The notes beneath the pieces were generated by a model that made no database searches, was not told the origin of the DNA, and saw only the letters and a program-made list of their open reading frames with translations. Position numbers and translations under genes: made by a program. From assembly GCF_020073745.1 (NCBI RefSeq), contig NZ_JAIRAU010000020.1:51836-115835 (forward strand): a DNA stretch of 64,000 nucleotides, read 5' to 3'. Below are positions 46,244 to 54,509 of this stretch, piece by piece. The stretch's first letter is position 1; every line of letters starts with the position of its first letter. Source of the stretch: Nannocystis pusilla. GTDB taxonomy: Bacteria > Myxococcota_A > Polyangia > Nannocystales > Nannocystaceae.

Positions 46244-47379
46244 CACTCGAGGCCGACGACGCGGATCCGGTGGTTGTGGGTGTCGGCGATGTAGAGCAAG
46301 CCGTCCTCGAACTCGACGCCGTACGGGCGATCGAGCAGGGCCGCGGCGGCGCGGCCGCCGTCGCCGCCGTAGCCGGGGCTGCCGCACTGGCCGGCGACGG
46401 TGGTGATGACGCCCTTGGTGTCGACCTTGCGCACGCAGGAGTTGTCGGTGTCGGCGATGTAGAGGTTGCCGTCGGGGTCGAGGTCGATGTCGCTGGGGCG
46501 CGACAGCGAGGCCTTGAGCGCCGGGCCGCCGTCGCCGCCGAAGGTCGGGTCGCCGTTGCCGGCGTAGGTGGTGATGATGCCGTCGGGGTCGATCTTGCGG
46601 ATCCGGTGGTTGCCGGAGTCGGCGAGGAAGATGTTGCCGGCGCCGTCGATCGCCAGGCGCCCGGCCGGCGGGGCCGACTGACCGCCCGGGAGCTTGATCT
46701 GGGCCGCGGAGGCCGGGCCGTCGTCGCCGGTGAAGCCGGCCATGCCGTTGCCGACGAAGGTGTCGATGACGTGGTCCGTGCCGACCTTGCGGATCCGCTG
46801 GTTGGCCTGGTCGGTGATGTACATGTTGCCCTGGGCGTCGAACGCGGTGGCGACCGGGAGGTCGAGGATCGCGTCCTTGGCCGGGCCGCCGTCGCCGCCG
46901 TAGCTGCGCATGCCGTTGCCGCAGATCGTCGTCAGCGTGCCCCGCTTGGGGTCGAACTCGATGATCTTCGAGTTGTGCCAGGCCGAGATGATGAGCGTGC
47001 CGGTCGGCGAGTTGCTCAGGTGGGTCGGATGATTGAGGTTGGTGTACTGCGCCTCGCCGTCGGGCGCGTCGCCGAGCTCGCCGGTGCCGACCACCTGCGT
47101 CACCGTGTCGTCAGGCCCGACGGTGATGATGCGGTGGTTGTTCCAGTCGAGCACGTAGGCCAGGCCGTCGGCCGCGAAGGTGAGGTCCTGCGGGAGGTAG
47201 AGCTGGGTGTCCTCGCGGTCGAGGCCGTCATCGTTGAGGCCGGCCTCGCCGGTGCCGACGTAGGTGCAGATCGTGCCGGGGCCAGGTACGCAGCGCTCGT
47301 CGCCGCGGTCGCAGGCGGAGGTCGCCGCGAAGGCCAGGGCCGCGAGCGACAGCAGGGGGGCGGTGGTCTTGATGGACAT
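46243..47379 (-). CDS. NHL-repeat beta-propeller lipoprotein (378 aa)
   Basis: Lipobox ATSAC near residue 22. The rest is a six-bladed NHL propeller. Each blade holds a DxxGNLYIADxxNxxIRK motif (QGNMYITDQANQRIRK, AGNIFLADSGNHRIRK, DGNLYIADTDNSCVRK, DGLLYIADTHNHRIR) and a YGGDGGPA or FTGDDGPA spacer segment. Paralogue of the next gene upstream with the same spacers. Secreted NHL propellers bind ligands or peptides; none can be named. AGGAA about ten bases before the ATG. Confidence 0.88.
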   Translation of the reverse strand: MSIKTTAPLLSLAALAFAATSACDRGDERCVPGPGTICTYVGTGEAGLNDDGLDREDTQLYLPQDLTFAADGLAYVLDWNNHRIITVGPDDTVTQVVGTGELGDAPDGEAQYTNLNHPTHLSNSPTGTLIISAWHNSKIIEFDPKRGTLTTICGNGMRSYGGDGGPAKDAILDLPVATAFDAQGNMYITDQANQRIRKVGTDHVIDTFVGNGMAGFTGDDGPASAAQIKLPGGQSAPPAGRLAIDGAGNIFLADSGNHRIRKIDPDGIITTYAGNGDPTFGGDGGPALKASLSRPSDIDLDPDGNLYIADTDNSCVRKVDTKGVITTVAGQCGSPGYGGDGGRAAAALLDRPYGVEFEDGLLYIADTHNHRIRVVGLE

Positions 47380-47402
47380 GGCTTTAAGTTCCTGTGCTTA
47401 AG

Positions 47403-48575
47403 TTACTTGGCGAGGACCACGCTGCGGACGCGGTGGTTGTGGCTGTCGCTGATGTAGAGGGTGCCGTCGGCGTCGAAGGCGACGCCGGTCGGGCGGTTGA
47501 GGCCGGCGTCGACGGCCGGGCCGCGGTCGCCGGAGTACTCGGCGCGGCCGTTGCCGGCCACGGTGGTGATGACGCCCGACTCGACGTCGAGGGCGCGGAC
47601 GCGGTGGTTGAGCTCGTCGGCGATGTAGAGCCGGCCGTCGGGGCCGATCTCGATGTCGCGCGGGTTGTTGAGCTTGGCCGCGGTGCCGGGGCCGTCGTCG
47701 CCGCCGTAGCCGGCCTCGCCGGTGCCGGCCACCGTCTCGATGGTGTCGGCGGCGAAGTCGATGCGGCGGATCGCGTGGTTGAGGGTGTCGGCGACGTAGA
47801 GCCGGCCCTTGCTGTCGCGCGCGAGCGTGCCGGCCGGCGGGGGGTTGCTGCCCGGCGGGAAGTGGAACTGCGCCGCCATCGGCGCGCCGCCGTCGCCGGC
47901 GTAGCCCATCTCGCCGGAGCCGGCGACGGTGCTGAGCATCGAGCCGTCGGCCGAGAGCAGGCGGATCCGCTGGTTGCGCTGGTCGAGCAGGTAGAGGTTG
48001 CCGTCCTCGTCGAGCACGCCGCCCGAGGGCTGGTTGAGCCGCGCCATCGGGTCGTCGATGGGGCCGCCGTCGCCGGCGTAGCCGGCCCCGCGCCCGCAGA
48101 TCACGACCACCTTGCCGGTCTTCGGGTCGTAGCGGCGGATCTTGTGGTTGTGCCACGAGACCAACAGGAGCGTGCCGCTCGCCTCCTCGAGGAGCTGCGT
48201 CGGATGGTTGAGGTTGATGTTGGTGCCGGCGGTGCCGGGCGGCGTCAGGTCGGACAGGTCGAACGGGCCGTCGCCGACGAAGTCGGTGCCGATCACCGTC
48301 TTGAGGTTGCCCTCCTCGGTGAGCAGGCGGACCTGATGGTTGTTCCAGTCGAGGATGTAGAACTCGCCGCCGCTGGTGATCGTGACGTCGACCGGCCAGT
48401 ACAGGCGGGCCTCGGACAGGGGCTCGTCGTCGCCGTTGAAGCCGGCCTCGCCGTTGCCCGCCCAGGTGCAGATCGTGCCGACGGTGGCGGGGCAGGGCGG
48501 AGGGCCGTCGCTGTCACATGCGGACGCGAGGGCGACGACTGCGAGGAGCGAGAGGAGGGGTTGGCTGCGCGTCAT
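47403..48575 (-). CDS. NHL-repeat beta-propeller lipoprotein, paralogue (390 aa)
   Basis: Lipobox ALASAC near residue 20 of the product started at ATG 48575; the start at 48617 would add 14 residues before the signal peptide. Six NHL blades match those of the downstream gene (EDGNLYLLDQRNQRIR, KGRLYVADTLNHAIR, DGRLYIADELNHRVR, DGTLYISDSHNHRVR). The identical opening CxxTVGTICTWAGNGEAGFNGD-like segment shows that the pair arose by tandem duplication. Only 23 bases separate the two genes. Confidence 0.88.
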   Translation of the reverse strand: MTRSQPLLSLLAVVALASACDSDGPPPCPATVGTICTWAGNGEAGFNGDDEPLSEARLYWPVDVTITSGGEFYILDWNNHQVRLLTEEGNLKTVIGTDFVGDGPFDLSDLTPPGTAGTNINLNHPTQLLEEASGTLLLVSWHNHKIRRYDPKTGKVVVICGRGAGYAGDGGPIDDPMARLNQPSGGVLDEDGNLYLLDQRNQRIRLLSADGSMLSTVAGSGEMGYAGDGGAPMAAQFHFPPGSNPPPAGTLARDSKGRLYVADTLNHAIRRIDFAADTIETVAGTGEAGYGGDDGPGTAAKLNNPRDIEIGPDGRLYIADELNHRVRALDVESGVITTVAGNGRAEYSGDRGPAVDAGLNRPTGVAFDADGTLYISDSHNHRVRSVVLAK

Positions 48576-48617
48576 CGTGTAATTACCGAGCTGGGGTTTT
48601 AGGGCAGGTGTAAGCAT

Positions 48618-49601
48618 TCACTGCGGGAGCGGGGGGCCGTAATGGGTGAGCAGTCCGTCGCTCAGGTTGCCGGTGTAGATCCGGCCGCCCACGGCCCAGA
48701 TCCCGCCGTCGGGGTCGACGTAGACGGCATGGTACTCCAGCGGGGTGGTCGGGGCAGCCTCGATCTCGGTCCAGACGCCGTCATCCCCTCGCTGCCAGAT
48801 CGCGCCCTCGAGGCCGGCCGCGACCGTCGCGGATTCGCCCGCGTAGATCCCCGCGAACTGCGGGACCTCCCCCTTCGGCGTGACGTCGCGGGCCCCGGCG
48901 TCGCCCAGCTCGACGATGTAGCCCGACACCGCACCGCCGACGGCGAACACGTCGCCGCCTGCGCCGTGCACGGTGAACAGCGGGCGGTCGGCGGGCAGTT
49001 CGATGCGGCTCCAGGTGCCGCCCTGGTAGCGGAGGACGACCCCGCCGTAGCCGACGAACCACAGATCGTCGGGACCGGATCCCCAGATCTTGAAACAGGC
49101 GAAGCCGGCCATCAACTCCGGCGTGAGGTCTGCCGGCGCAGCCCAGACATCGCCGTCATAGCGCCAGATCACGCCGGCCGTGTTCTGCTCGTCGCTGCCG
49201 CACGCCCACACGTCGTCCTCGGCCAGCGGGAACACCCCGTACAGGCGCTCGGTGGTCGGCATGGCCCATGTCTTGGAGGACATGTCGTTGCGGTCATATC
49301 GGAGGACGCGCCCGGCGTCGCCCGACATCCACACGCCGTCGCCCAGACCGCTGACCCACCACAGGTGCCCGGGGCTGCCGGCGTCGAGCTCGGACCAGGC
49401 GGCGCCGTCCCAGTGCTTGACGGCCGGGCCGCTGCCGGCGTCGGCGCCGACGATCCACACGTCGTCGGCGCCGCGGCCCCACACGCTCATCAGCGAGCCG
49501 GGCAGGCCCTTCTCGACGATCTCCCAGGTGGCGTCGTCGCCGGGGGCTTGCGGGCAGGCGGAGAGGCCGAATACAAAAAAGGTCAAGGCGGCGCGGCGCA
49601 T
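48618..49601 (-). CDS. Beta-propeller lipoprotein with VWGRGADDVW-type blades (327 aa)
   Basis: Lipobox FGLSAC near residue 16. Seven or so blades marked by S.VWG.G.DDVWIVG, then a W-rich strand (KHWDGAAW, WRYDGDVW, LRYQGGTW). This is a common repeat in secreted myxobacterial proteins of unknown role. A 14-bp triple (CATG 49267 and 49281, CATA 49295) lies within blade codons, giving YDRNDMSSKTWAM between strands. It has a clear promoter and a leader of only a few bases. Confidence 0.82.
   Translation of the reverse strand: MRRAALTFFVFGLSACPQAPGDDATWEIVEKGLPGSLMSVWGRGADDVWIVGADAGSGPAVKHWDGAAWSELDAGSPGHLWWVSGLGDGVWMSGDAGRVLRYDRNDMSSKTWAMPTTERLYGVFPLAEDDVWACGSDEQNTAGVIWRYDGDVWAAPADLTPELMAGFACFKIWGSGPDDLWFVGYGGVVLRYQGGTWSRIELPADRPLFTVHGAGGDVFAVGGAVSGYIVELGDAGARDVTPKGEVPQFAGIYAGESATVAAGLEGAIWQRGDDGVWTEIEAAPTTPLEYHAVYVDPDGGIWAVGGRIYTGNLSDGLLTHYGPPLPQ
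49267..49298. repeat. 14-bp repeat triple inside propeller gene
   Basis: CATG 49267, CATG 49281, CATA 49295. Confidence 0.7.
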
Positions 49602-49612
49602 GGCGGCACGGT

Positions 49613-49640
49613 ACCATACCGGCGCGACCGGCGGTCGCAA
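49613..49640 (-). promoter_or_regulatory. Sigma-70-like promoter of the propeller lipoprotein
   Basis: Minus strand: TTGCGA, 16-base spacer, TATGGT; the ATG at 49601 lies 11 bases beyond the -10 box. The divergent histidine kinase begins at 49689. Confidence 0.55.
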
Positions 49641-49688
49641 CGGCGGGGGCGCGGGGGCGCGGCGCGACTTTTGTGGCATCGTCGCGCG

Positions 49689-51002
49689 ATGCAGAGGCTG
49701 ACGAGCTCGGTCCAGATCACGCTGCGGCTGTTCGTGGTGGCCCGCTGGGTGATGCTCGCCCTCATCGCGCTCGGCTGGACGCTGCAGGCGGTCCGGCCGA
49801 CGCTGTTCCGCCAGATCGTGTCGTGGTTCCCGCCGCCGCCGGAGCCGATCGGAACCAGCATCGTCGTGGTGATCATGGCGGTCGCCAACCTGGTGGTGTC
49901 GCGCCGGGTGCTGTCGCGCGGGCGCGCGACCATGACGATCGCGGGCACTCACCTGCTGCTCGACGCGGCGGCGATGACGGCCCTGCTGGCGCTCTCGGGC
50001 GGGGTGTCGAACGCGTTCACGACGATGTACTTCGTGCCGATGACGCTGGCGATCCAGCTGTCGCCGGGCTGGGCGTGGGCGATCGGCGGGGCGTGCCTGC
50101 TCGGCTTCGCCAGCCTGTTCGTGCTCGGGCCGGCGCCGGTCGGCCCGCCCGGGCACGAGGAGCACTTCCTCGGCCACATCCGCGGCATGTGGGTCGCGTT
50201 CGGGATCTCCGCGGCGTTCGTGATCTACTTCGTGCACCGCATCGCCCTGTCGCTGGCGCGTCAGCGCGCCGAGCTCGAGCGGCTGCGCATGACGGCCCAG
50301 CAGGACCGCCAGCTGGCCGCGCTCGGGACTCTGGCTGCCGGCGCGGCCCACGAGCTGGGCTCGCCGCTGGCGACCATCGGCGTGCTGGTGGCCGACCTGC
50401 AGGTGATGGAGCCGCGCGAGCGCGACGAGGCGATGCAGACGATCCGGCACGAGCTGGCGCGCTGCAAGCACATCCTGCAGCAGATGTCGTCGCCGGAGCT
50501 GCGCGTCGGCAGCCTCGCCGCTTCGGCCGAGCCGTGGCTGTTGGCCGAGCTCGGCGACGAGTTGCGCTCGCTCGGCAGCGAGGTGACGGTCGAGACGTCG
50601 GCGGCCGGGGCGACGGCGACGACGACCCAGCCGCAAGAAGTGGTGCTGCAGATCATGCGCGCGGTGGGCACCAACGCGGTCGACGCCTGCCGCGCCAAGC
50701 CGGGCAGCAAAGGGGTGCGGGTGGCGATCGACGCGACGGCGGACCACGCGCTGCTGCGCGTGCGCGACGACGGGGTCGGCATGCCGCCGGAGGCGGTCAC
50801 GGCCGCGTTCGACCCGTTCTTCTCGACGAAGCCGGAGGGCAAGGGGATGGGGCTGGGGCTGTTCCTGGCCCGGGCGCACCTGCGCAAGCTCGGCGGAACG
50901 ATCGAGCTCGAGTCGGAGCACGGCCGCGGGACCACGACGACCGTGCGGTTTCCGCTGCGCGAGGCCCTGCGTGAGGGTGCGACCGACGGTCGCGGCGGCT
51001 GA
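49689..51002 (+). CDS. RegB/PrrB-like redox sensor histidine kinase (437 aa)
   Basis: Six hydrophobic helices fill residues 10-190. The quinone-binding signature of RegB (GGXXNPF) appears as GGVSNAF at 104-110, with Pro replaced by Ala. The H-box AAGAAHELGSPLATI gives the phosphorylated His at 221. The ATPase part has N (NAVDAC), G1 DDGVGM, F FDPFFSTK and G2 GKGMGLGL. RegB senses the quinone pool and a redox Cys and controls respiratory and energy genes. The response regulator starts 67 bases downstream. Confidence 0.88.
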   Translation: MQRLTSSVQITLRLFVVARWVMLALIALGWTLQAVRPTLFRQIVSWFPPPPEPIGTSIVVVIMAVANLVVSRRVLSRGRATMTIAGTHLLLDAAAMTALLALSGGVSNAFTTMYFVPMTLAIQLSPGWAWAIGGACLLGFASLFVLGPAPVGPPGHEEHFLGHIRGMWVAFGISAAFVIYFVHRIALSLARQRAELERLRMTAQQDRQLAALGTLAAGAAHELGSPLATIGVLVADLQVMEPRERDEAMQTIRHELARCKHILQQMSSPELRVGSLAASAEPWLLAELGDELRSLGSEVTVETSAAGATATTTQPQEVVLQIMRAVGTNAVDACRAKPGSKGVRVAIDATADHALLRVRDDGVGMPPEAVTAAFDPFFSTKPEGKGMGLGLFLARAHLRKLGGTIELESEHGRGTTTTVRFPLREALREGATDGRGG

Positions 51003-51068
51003 CCCCGCACCGGCGCAGACTTGCCGCGACGTCACTGCCGCGGGATGCTTGGCGCGGAGGAGCGCGCC

Positions 51069-51638
51069 ATGTCGGAGGCAGAGGACAGCCACAGCACCGT
51101 GCTCGTGGTCGACGACGACAAGCCGTTCTGCGCCGCCCTGGCCGGCTCGCTGCGCCGCCGCGGCTGCGCCGCGATCGTGGCCCACAACTTCGACGACGCG
51201 ATGGCCGAGGCGGAGGCGTGGGCGCCGGACCGGGCGGTGGTCGATCTGCGCATGCCGGGCCGCGGCGGGCTCGAGCTGGTGGCGGCGCTGCGGAAGCTCG
51301 ACCCGACGATGGCGATCGTGGTGCTGACGGGGTTCGGCAGCATCGCCTCGGCGATCGAGGCGATCAAGCTCGGGGCGACCTACTACCTGACCAAGCCGGC
51401 CGAGCCCGACGAGATCTTGCGAGCGTTCGAGCGCGTGGAGCCGGTCATCGTCGAACCGCCGAGCCCGCACGCGGCCAAGCCGCTCGACGAGCTCGAGTGG
51501 GAGCACCTGCAGCAAGTGCTCACCGACTGCAACGGCAACGTGTCGGAGGCGGCGCGGCGGCTGGGGATGCACCGCCGCAGCCTGCAGCGCAAGCTGGCCC
51601 GCGGGCGCCCCAACCACGAGCCGCCCGAGGCGCCGTGA
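51069..51638 (+). CDS. RegA/PrrA/ActR-like response regulator (189 aa)
   Basis: Receiver domain at residues 10-125: acidic pocket VVDDD, phospho-acceptor Asp59 in VVDLRMPG, Thr in LTGFGS, Lys in YLTKPAE. The last 45 residues are a Fis-type helix-turn-helix (HLQQVLTDCNGNVSEAARRLGMHRRSLQRKLARG), nearly the sequence seen in RegA family members. No sigma-54 AAA domain. The product pairs with the RegB-like kinase encoded just upstream. Start at ATG 51069; the earlier in-frame ATG at 51021 lacks family support. Confidence 0.9.
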   Translation: MSEAEDSHSTVLVVDDDKPFCAALAGSLRRRGCAAIVAHNFDDAMAEAEAWAPDRAVVDLRMPGRGGLELVAALRKLDPTMAIVVLTGFGSIASAIEAIKLGATYYLTKPAEPDEILRAFERVEPVIVEPPSPHAAKPLDELEWEHLQQVLTDCNGNVSEAARRLGMHRRSLQRKLARGRPNHEPPEAP

Positions 51639-51659
51639 GCCGGCGGCGGCCATTCGCGC

Positions 51660-51665
51660 TATAGT
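51660..51665 (+). promoter_or_regulatory. -10 box giving a leaderless thpR mRNA
   Basis: TATAGT, then six bases, then the GTG start at 51672. No clear -35 element. Confidence 0.4.
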
Positions 51666-51671
51666 CGTCGG

Positions 51672-52217
51672 GTGCCGCGCCTGTTCGTCGGGATCGATCT
51701 GCCACCCGGGGTCGACGACCACCTCGAGATGATGTGTTACGGCCTGCCCGACGCTCGCTGGGAGGGGGCCGACAAGTTCCACCTCACGCTGCGCTTCATC
51801 GGCGAGGTCGACGGCCGGGTCCACCGCGAGATCGTCGACGCGCTGCAGGAGCTCGACAGCCCGTCGTTCATGCTCGGACTCAAGGGCATGGGCGTGTTCC
51901 CGCCCCGCGGCCTGCCGACGTCGGTGTGGGCGGGGATCGCTGACCCGGGCCCGGTGGTGGCACTCAAGCACAAGGTCGACGCCTGCCTGCGCAAGGTCCC
52001 GGACCTCCAGCCCGACCCGCGCAAGTTCGCGCCCCACGTGACGATCGCCCGGGTCGGCGACTGCACGGTCGAGGACGTGATGGTCTACCTCGCCGAGCAC
52101 GCGCTGGTCCGTACCGAGCAGTTCCCGGTCGAGCGCGTGCTGCTGTACTCGAGCGTCAAGACACACCGCGGCTCGGCCTACCGCGTCGAGGCCGGGTTCC
52201 CGTTGCGACCTGTCTGA
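51672..52217 (+). CDS. thpR: RNA 2',3'-cyclic phosphodiesterase (LigT family)
   Basis: 2H-phosphoesterase with the two HxTx catalytic motifs, HLTL (residues about 37-40) and HVTI (about 118-121), and the opening RLFVGIDLP. It hydrolyses 2',3'-cyclic phosphodiester ends of RNA to 2'-phosphates and can ligate tRNA halves weakly in vitro. Length 181 is standard. GTG start with a -10 box six bases before it. It is worth noting in a genome with unusual tRNA-like RNAs, but it lies 24 kb from them and is common in bacteria. Confidence 0.92.
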   Translation: MPRLFVGIDLPPGVDDHLEMMCYGLPDARWEGADKFHLTLRFIGEVDGRVHREIVDALQELDSPSFMLGLKGMGVFPPRGLPTSVWAGIADPGPVVALKHKVDACLRKVPDLQPDPRKFAPHVTIARVGDCTVEDVMVYLAEHALVRTEQFPVERVLLYSSVKTHRGSAYRVEAGFPLRPV

Positions 52218-52223
52218 ACGACC

Positions 52224-53189
52224 ATGTTCGCGTGGCCCTCCGCGTCGCCCCCCTGGCTGGCCCTGCTGCGGCGCCTGGTGGTCGCGGCGGCCAGCCTGGC
52301 GCTGGTGGCGACGCTGGTGTTCGCGACCTTCGAGTGGCTGGCCGACCCTGCCGCGCTGCGCCTCGGCCGCGGCGCCAGCCCGGAGGCGCTGACGGCCCTG
52401 CGCGCGGCGATGGGGCTCGACCTGCCTGTCGGGACACGTCTCCTGGAACATGTCGCAAGGGCCATGACCTTCGACTTCGGGACCAGCCACGCCCGCGGCG
52501 CGCCGGCCGGCCAGCTGATGCTCCAAGCGCTGGTCCCGACGCTGGCCTACGCGCTGCCGGGCTGGCTGCTCGGGACGGCGGCGGCGATCGCCGGCGGGCT
52601 GGCCGCCGCGCGCCGGCGCAGGTTCGATCGCGCGCTGCTCGGGCTGTCGACGCTGGTGATCAGCACGTCGAGCGTGATCGTGGTGGCGCTGGCGCAGCAC
52701 CTGCTGGCGCACCGCCTCGGATGGTTCCCCGTGCTCGGCTGGCCGCTCGGCGGCGCGGGCACGAGCCCGCTCGCCTACGTGGTGCTGCCGGCGCTGGTGT
52801 GGGCGCTGCTCCAGTGGGGGCCGGACGTGCGCCACTACCGGGCGGTGTTCGAGCGCGAGCTGGCGGCCCCGCACCTCGACGGGCTGCGCGCGCGGGGCGT
52901 GCCGGAGCGACGGGTCGCGCGGCACGTGCTGCGCGCGGCCGTCGGGCCGATCGTGGCCCGGATCGGCCAGCGGCTGGCGCACGTGGTGGTCGGCAGCGTG
53001 GTGATCGAGGAGCTGTTCAACATCCCCGGCCTCGGGGCCCTGCTCGTCGCCGCCATCCACGAGGCCGACGCGGCGCTCGTGCAGGCGATCGCGGTGGCCA
53101 CCGCGGCGGTGACGATCGTCGGACAGGCGCTGTGCGACGGCGTGGTGTGGCTGGTCGACCCGCGGGTGCGGCGAGGGGACGTCACGTGA
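52224..53189 (+). CDS. ABC transporter permease, DppB/OppB type (321 aa)
   Basis: Peptide/nickel-type permease with six helices. Family marks: LRLVVAAASLALVATLVFATFEWLA at the first helix, GLDLPVGTRLLEHVARAMTFDFGTS (usual GLD.P...Y....G..GDFG.S), and the EAA loop REELAAPHLDGLRARG-like segment followed by GSVVIEELFNIPGLG. A 14-bp block (CCTG 52421, CACG 52435, CATG 52449 and 52463) replaces codons between LDLP and FDFG. No ATPase or binding protein gene is nearby. It is followed by the partner permease. Confidence 0.85.
   Translation: MFAWPSASPPWLALLRRLVVAAASLALVATLVFATFEWLADPAALRLGRGASPEALTALRAAMGLDLPVGTRLLEHVARAMTFDFGTSHARGAPAGQLMLQALVPTLAYALPGWLLGTAAAIAGGLAAARRRRFDRALLGLSTLVISTSSVIVVALAQHLLAHRLGWFPVLGWPLGGAGTSPLAYVVLPALVWALLQWGPDVRHYRAVFERELAAPHLDGLRARGVPERRVARHVLRAAVGPIVARIGQRLAHVVVGSVVIEELFNIPGLGALLVAAIHEADAALVQAIAVATAAVTIVGQALCDGVVWLVDPRVRRGDVT
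52421..52466. repeat. 14-bp repeat block inside permease gene
   Basis: CCTG 52421, CACG 52435, CATG 52449, CATG 52463. Confidence 0.7.
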
Positions 53190-53213
53190 GGCGGGTGGTC
53201 GTGGCGCGCGTGG

Positions 53214-53330
53214 CATGTTTTGAGATGGCGGCTCGGGCATGTCTTCATGGGCATGTTGGGGTCGGCGGAGGCGGGCGATGAGGCAGGTCGGGCACGGATG
53301 TCTCGCGGGACAGGTCGGGTTGCGCCCGCC
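53214..53330. repeat. 14-bp repeat blocks between the two permease genes
   Basis: CATG 53214, 53238 and 53252, then CAGG 53284, GATG 53297 and CAGG 53311. Pairs at 53238/53252 and 53297/53311 are exactly 14 apart; the others are out of phase, as if several blocks were joined. Confidence 0.65.
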
Positions 53331-53342
53331 CGGAGGGGGGCG

Positions 53343-54143
53343 GTGAGACCGGCGCTCGGCCGCCTGGGGTGGCTGGCGCTGGGCGGGATCGGCGGCTTCG
53401 TCGTGCTGGCGCTCGGGGCGGCGGCCGGGTTGTGGGCCCAGGCGTGGGACGTTCCGGTGGGGCGGCCGTACATGTCCCCGGGGACAGGCGCGTGGCTCGG
53501 TACCGACGCGCTCGGCTACGACCTGTGGGCCCAGGCGTTGCAGGGCGCCCGGGTGTCGCTGGTCGCGGGCGGGGGCGGGGCGCTCGGTGCGGTCAGCGTC
53601 GGCGGGGTGCTCGGCGCGTGGGCGGGGCTGCGGGGCGGGTGGACCGATCGGCTGCTGTCGGGGGCGACCGACGCGTTCGCCGCGGTCCCGCCGGTCGTCG
53701 CGCTGCTGGCGGTGGCCCTGGCTCTCGGGCCAGGTGTGGCGACGGTGGTGCTGGCGATCGCGGCGACGCAGTGGACGGGGGTGTTCCGGGCCGCTCGTGC
53801 GGAGGGGCAGCGGTTGCGCGCGGCCGACTACTACCGCGCGGCGCAGGCGATGGGCGCGGGCACCTTCCACCAGATCGGCTGGCACGTGGTCCCGGCGCTG
53901 CGACCGGTGCTGCTGTCCGCGCTGGTGGTCCTGTTCGCCCACGCGGTCAAGGTCGAGGCGCTGCTGGCCTATCTCGGCGCGAGCGCGCCGGAGCTGCCGA
54001 GCTGGGGGAAGCTGCTGGCGCGCAGCGGCAGCGAGCTGGCGCGCGGGGTGTGGTGGCCGACCCTGGCGGCCAGCGCGCCGCTGGCCCTGCTCGTGCTGTG
54101 CGCGCAGGTCCTCGCCGACCGGTGGCGTCGATCGGTCGGATGA
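53343..54143 (+). CDS. ABC transporter permease, DppC/OppC type (266 aa)
   Basis: Partner of the preceding permease. Marks: LGTDALGYDLWAQALQGARVSL (family HPLGTD..GRD...R...G.R.SL), GGWTDRLLSGATDAFAAVPPVV, and RAARAEGQRLRAADYYRAAQAMGAG as the EAA loop contacting the ATPase. The GTG at 53343 is preferred because GGAGGGG lies just before it; an ATG at 53298 lies within a repeat unit. CATG 53471/CAGG 53485 interrupts the first loop (PYMSPGTGAWLGTD). Substrate class is peptides or metal chelates by homology only. Confidence 0.8.
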   Translation: MRPALGRLGWLALGGIGGFVVLALGAAAGLWAQAWDVPVGRPYMSPGTGAWLGTDALGYDLWAQALQGARVSLVAGGGGALGAVSVGGVLGAWAGLRGGWTDRLLSGATDAFAAVPPVVALLAVALALGPGVATVVLAIAATQWTGVFRAARAEGQRLRAADYYRAAQAMGAGTFHQIGWHVVPALRPVLLSALVVLFAHAVKVEALLAYLGASAPELPSWGKLLARSGSELARGVWWPTLAASAPLALLVLCAQVLADRWRRSVG

Positions 54144-54509
54144 ACCCGGGCCCCCGGCGTCTCCCCGCCAGCGGGATGCCGCGGGCGCTCGTCGGCGTCG
54201 TGCGCAGGGGCGCGGCTGGCGGCGAGTCGTCGGTAAATCAGCGGAGGTGGTCCGGCGCGCTCGGCCGCGCGGGCCACATGGTCTTTGGGACATGTCGTGG
54301 CGATCGAGGGCCGGGGATGGGCGGTCGTCGAGGTCAATTCCGCCTGAACCTCCGGGCCCTGCGGCGGCGATCCGGTTGCGGTGCTCGAGGTGTTGCGCGG
54401 CTGCGTGGTGGGGGACGGGGCGGGCGAGGCGGGGCGGTGGCTGCGGTCGCGCGCGGACGTGACGAGCTAGCGAACGAGCGCCGCGCCGTGATAGTGGAGG
54501 ACGGACGAC
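54144..54509. other. Intergenic region with one repeat pair
   Basis: 366 bases. CATG 54277 and 54291 with GTCTTTGGGA between. No gene or clear promoter seen. Confidence 0.5.

Noticed and set aside
51672..52217. ThpR as part of a tRNA-splicing system for the permuted RNAs
   Set aside because: It is a common bacterial gene, 24 kb away, with no RtcB ligase in the window; no evidence links it to the RNAs.
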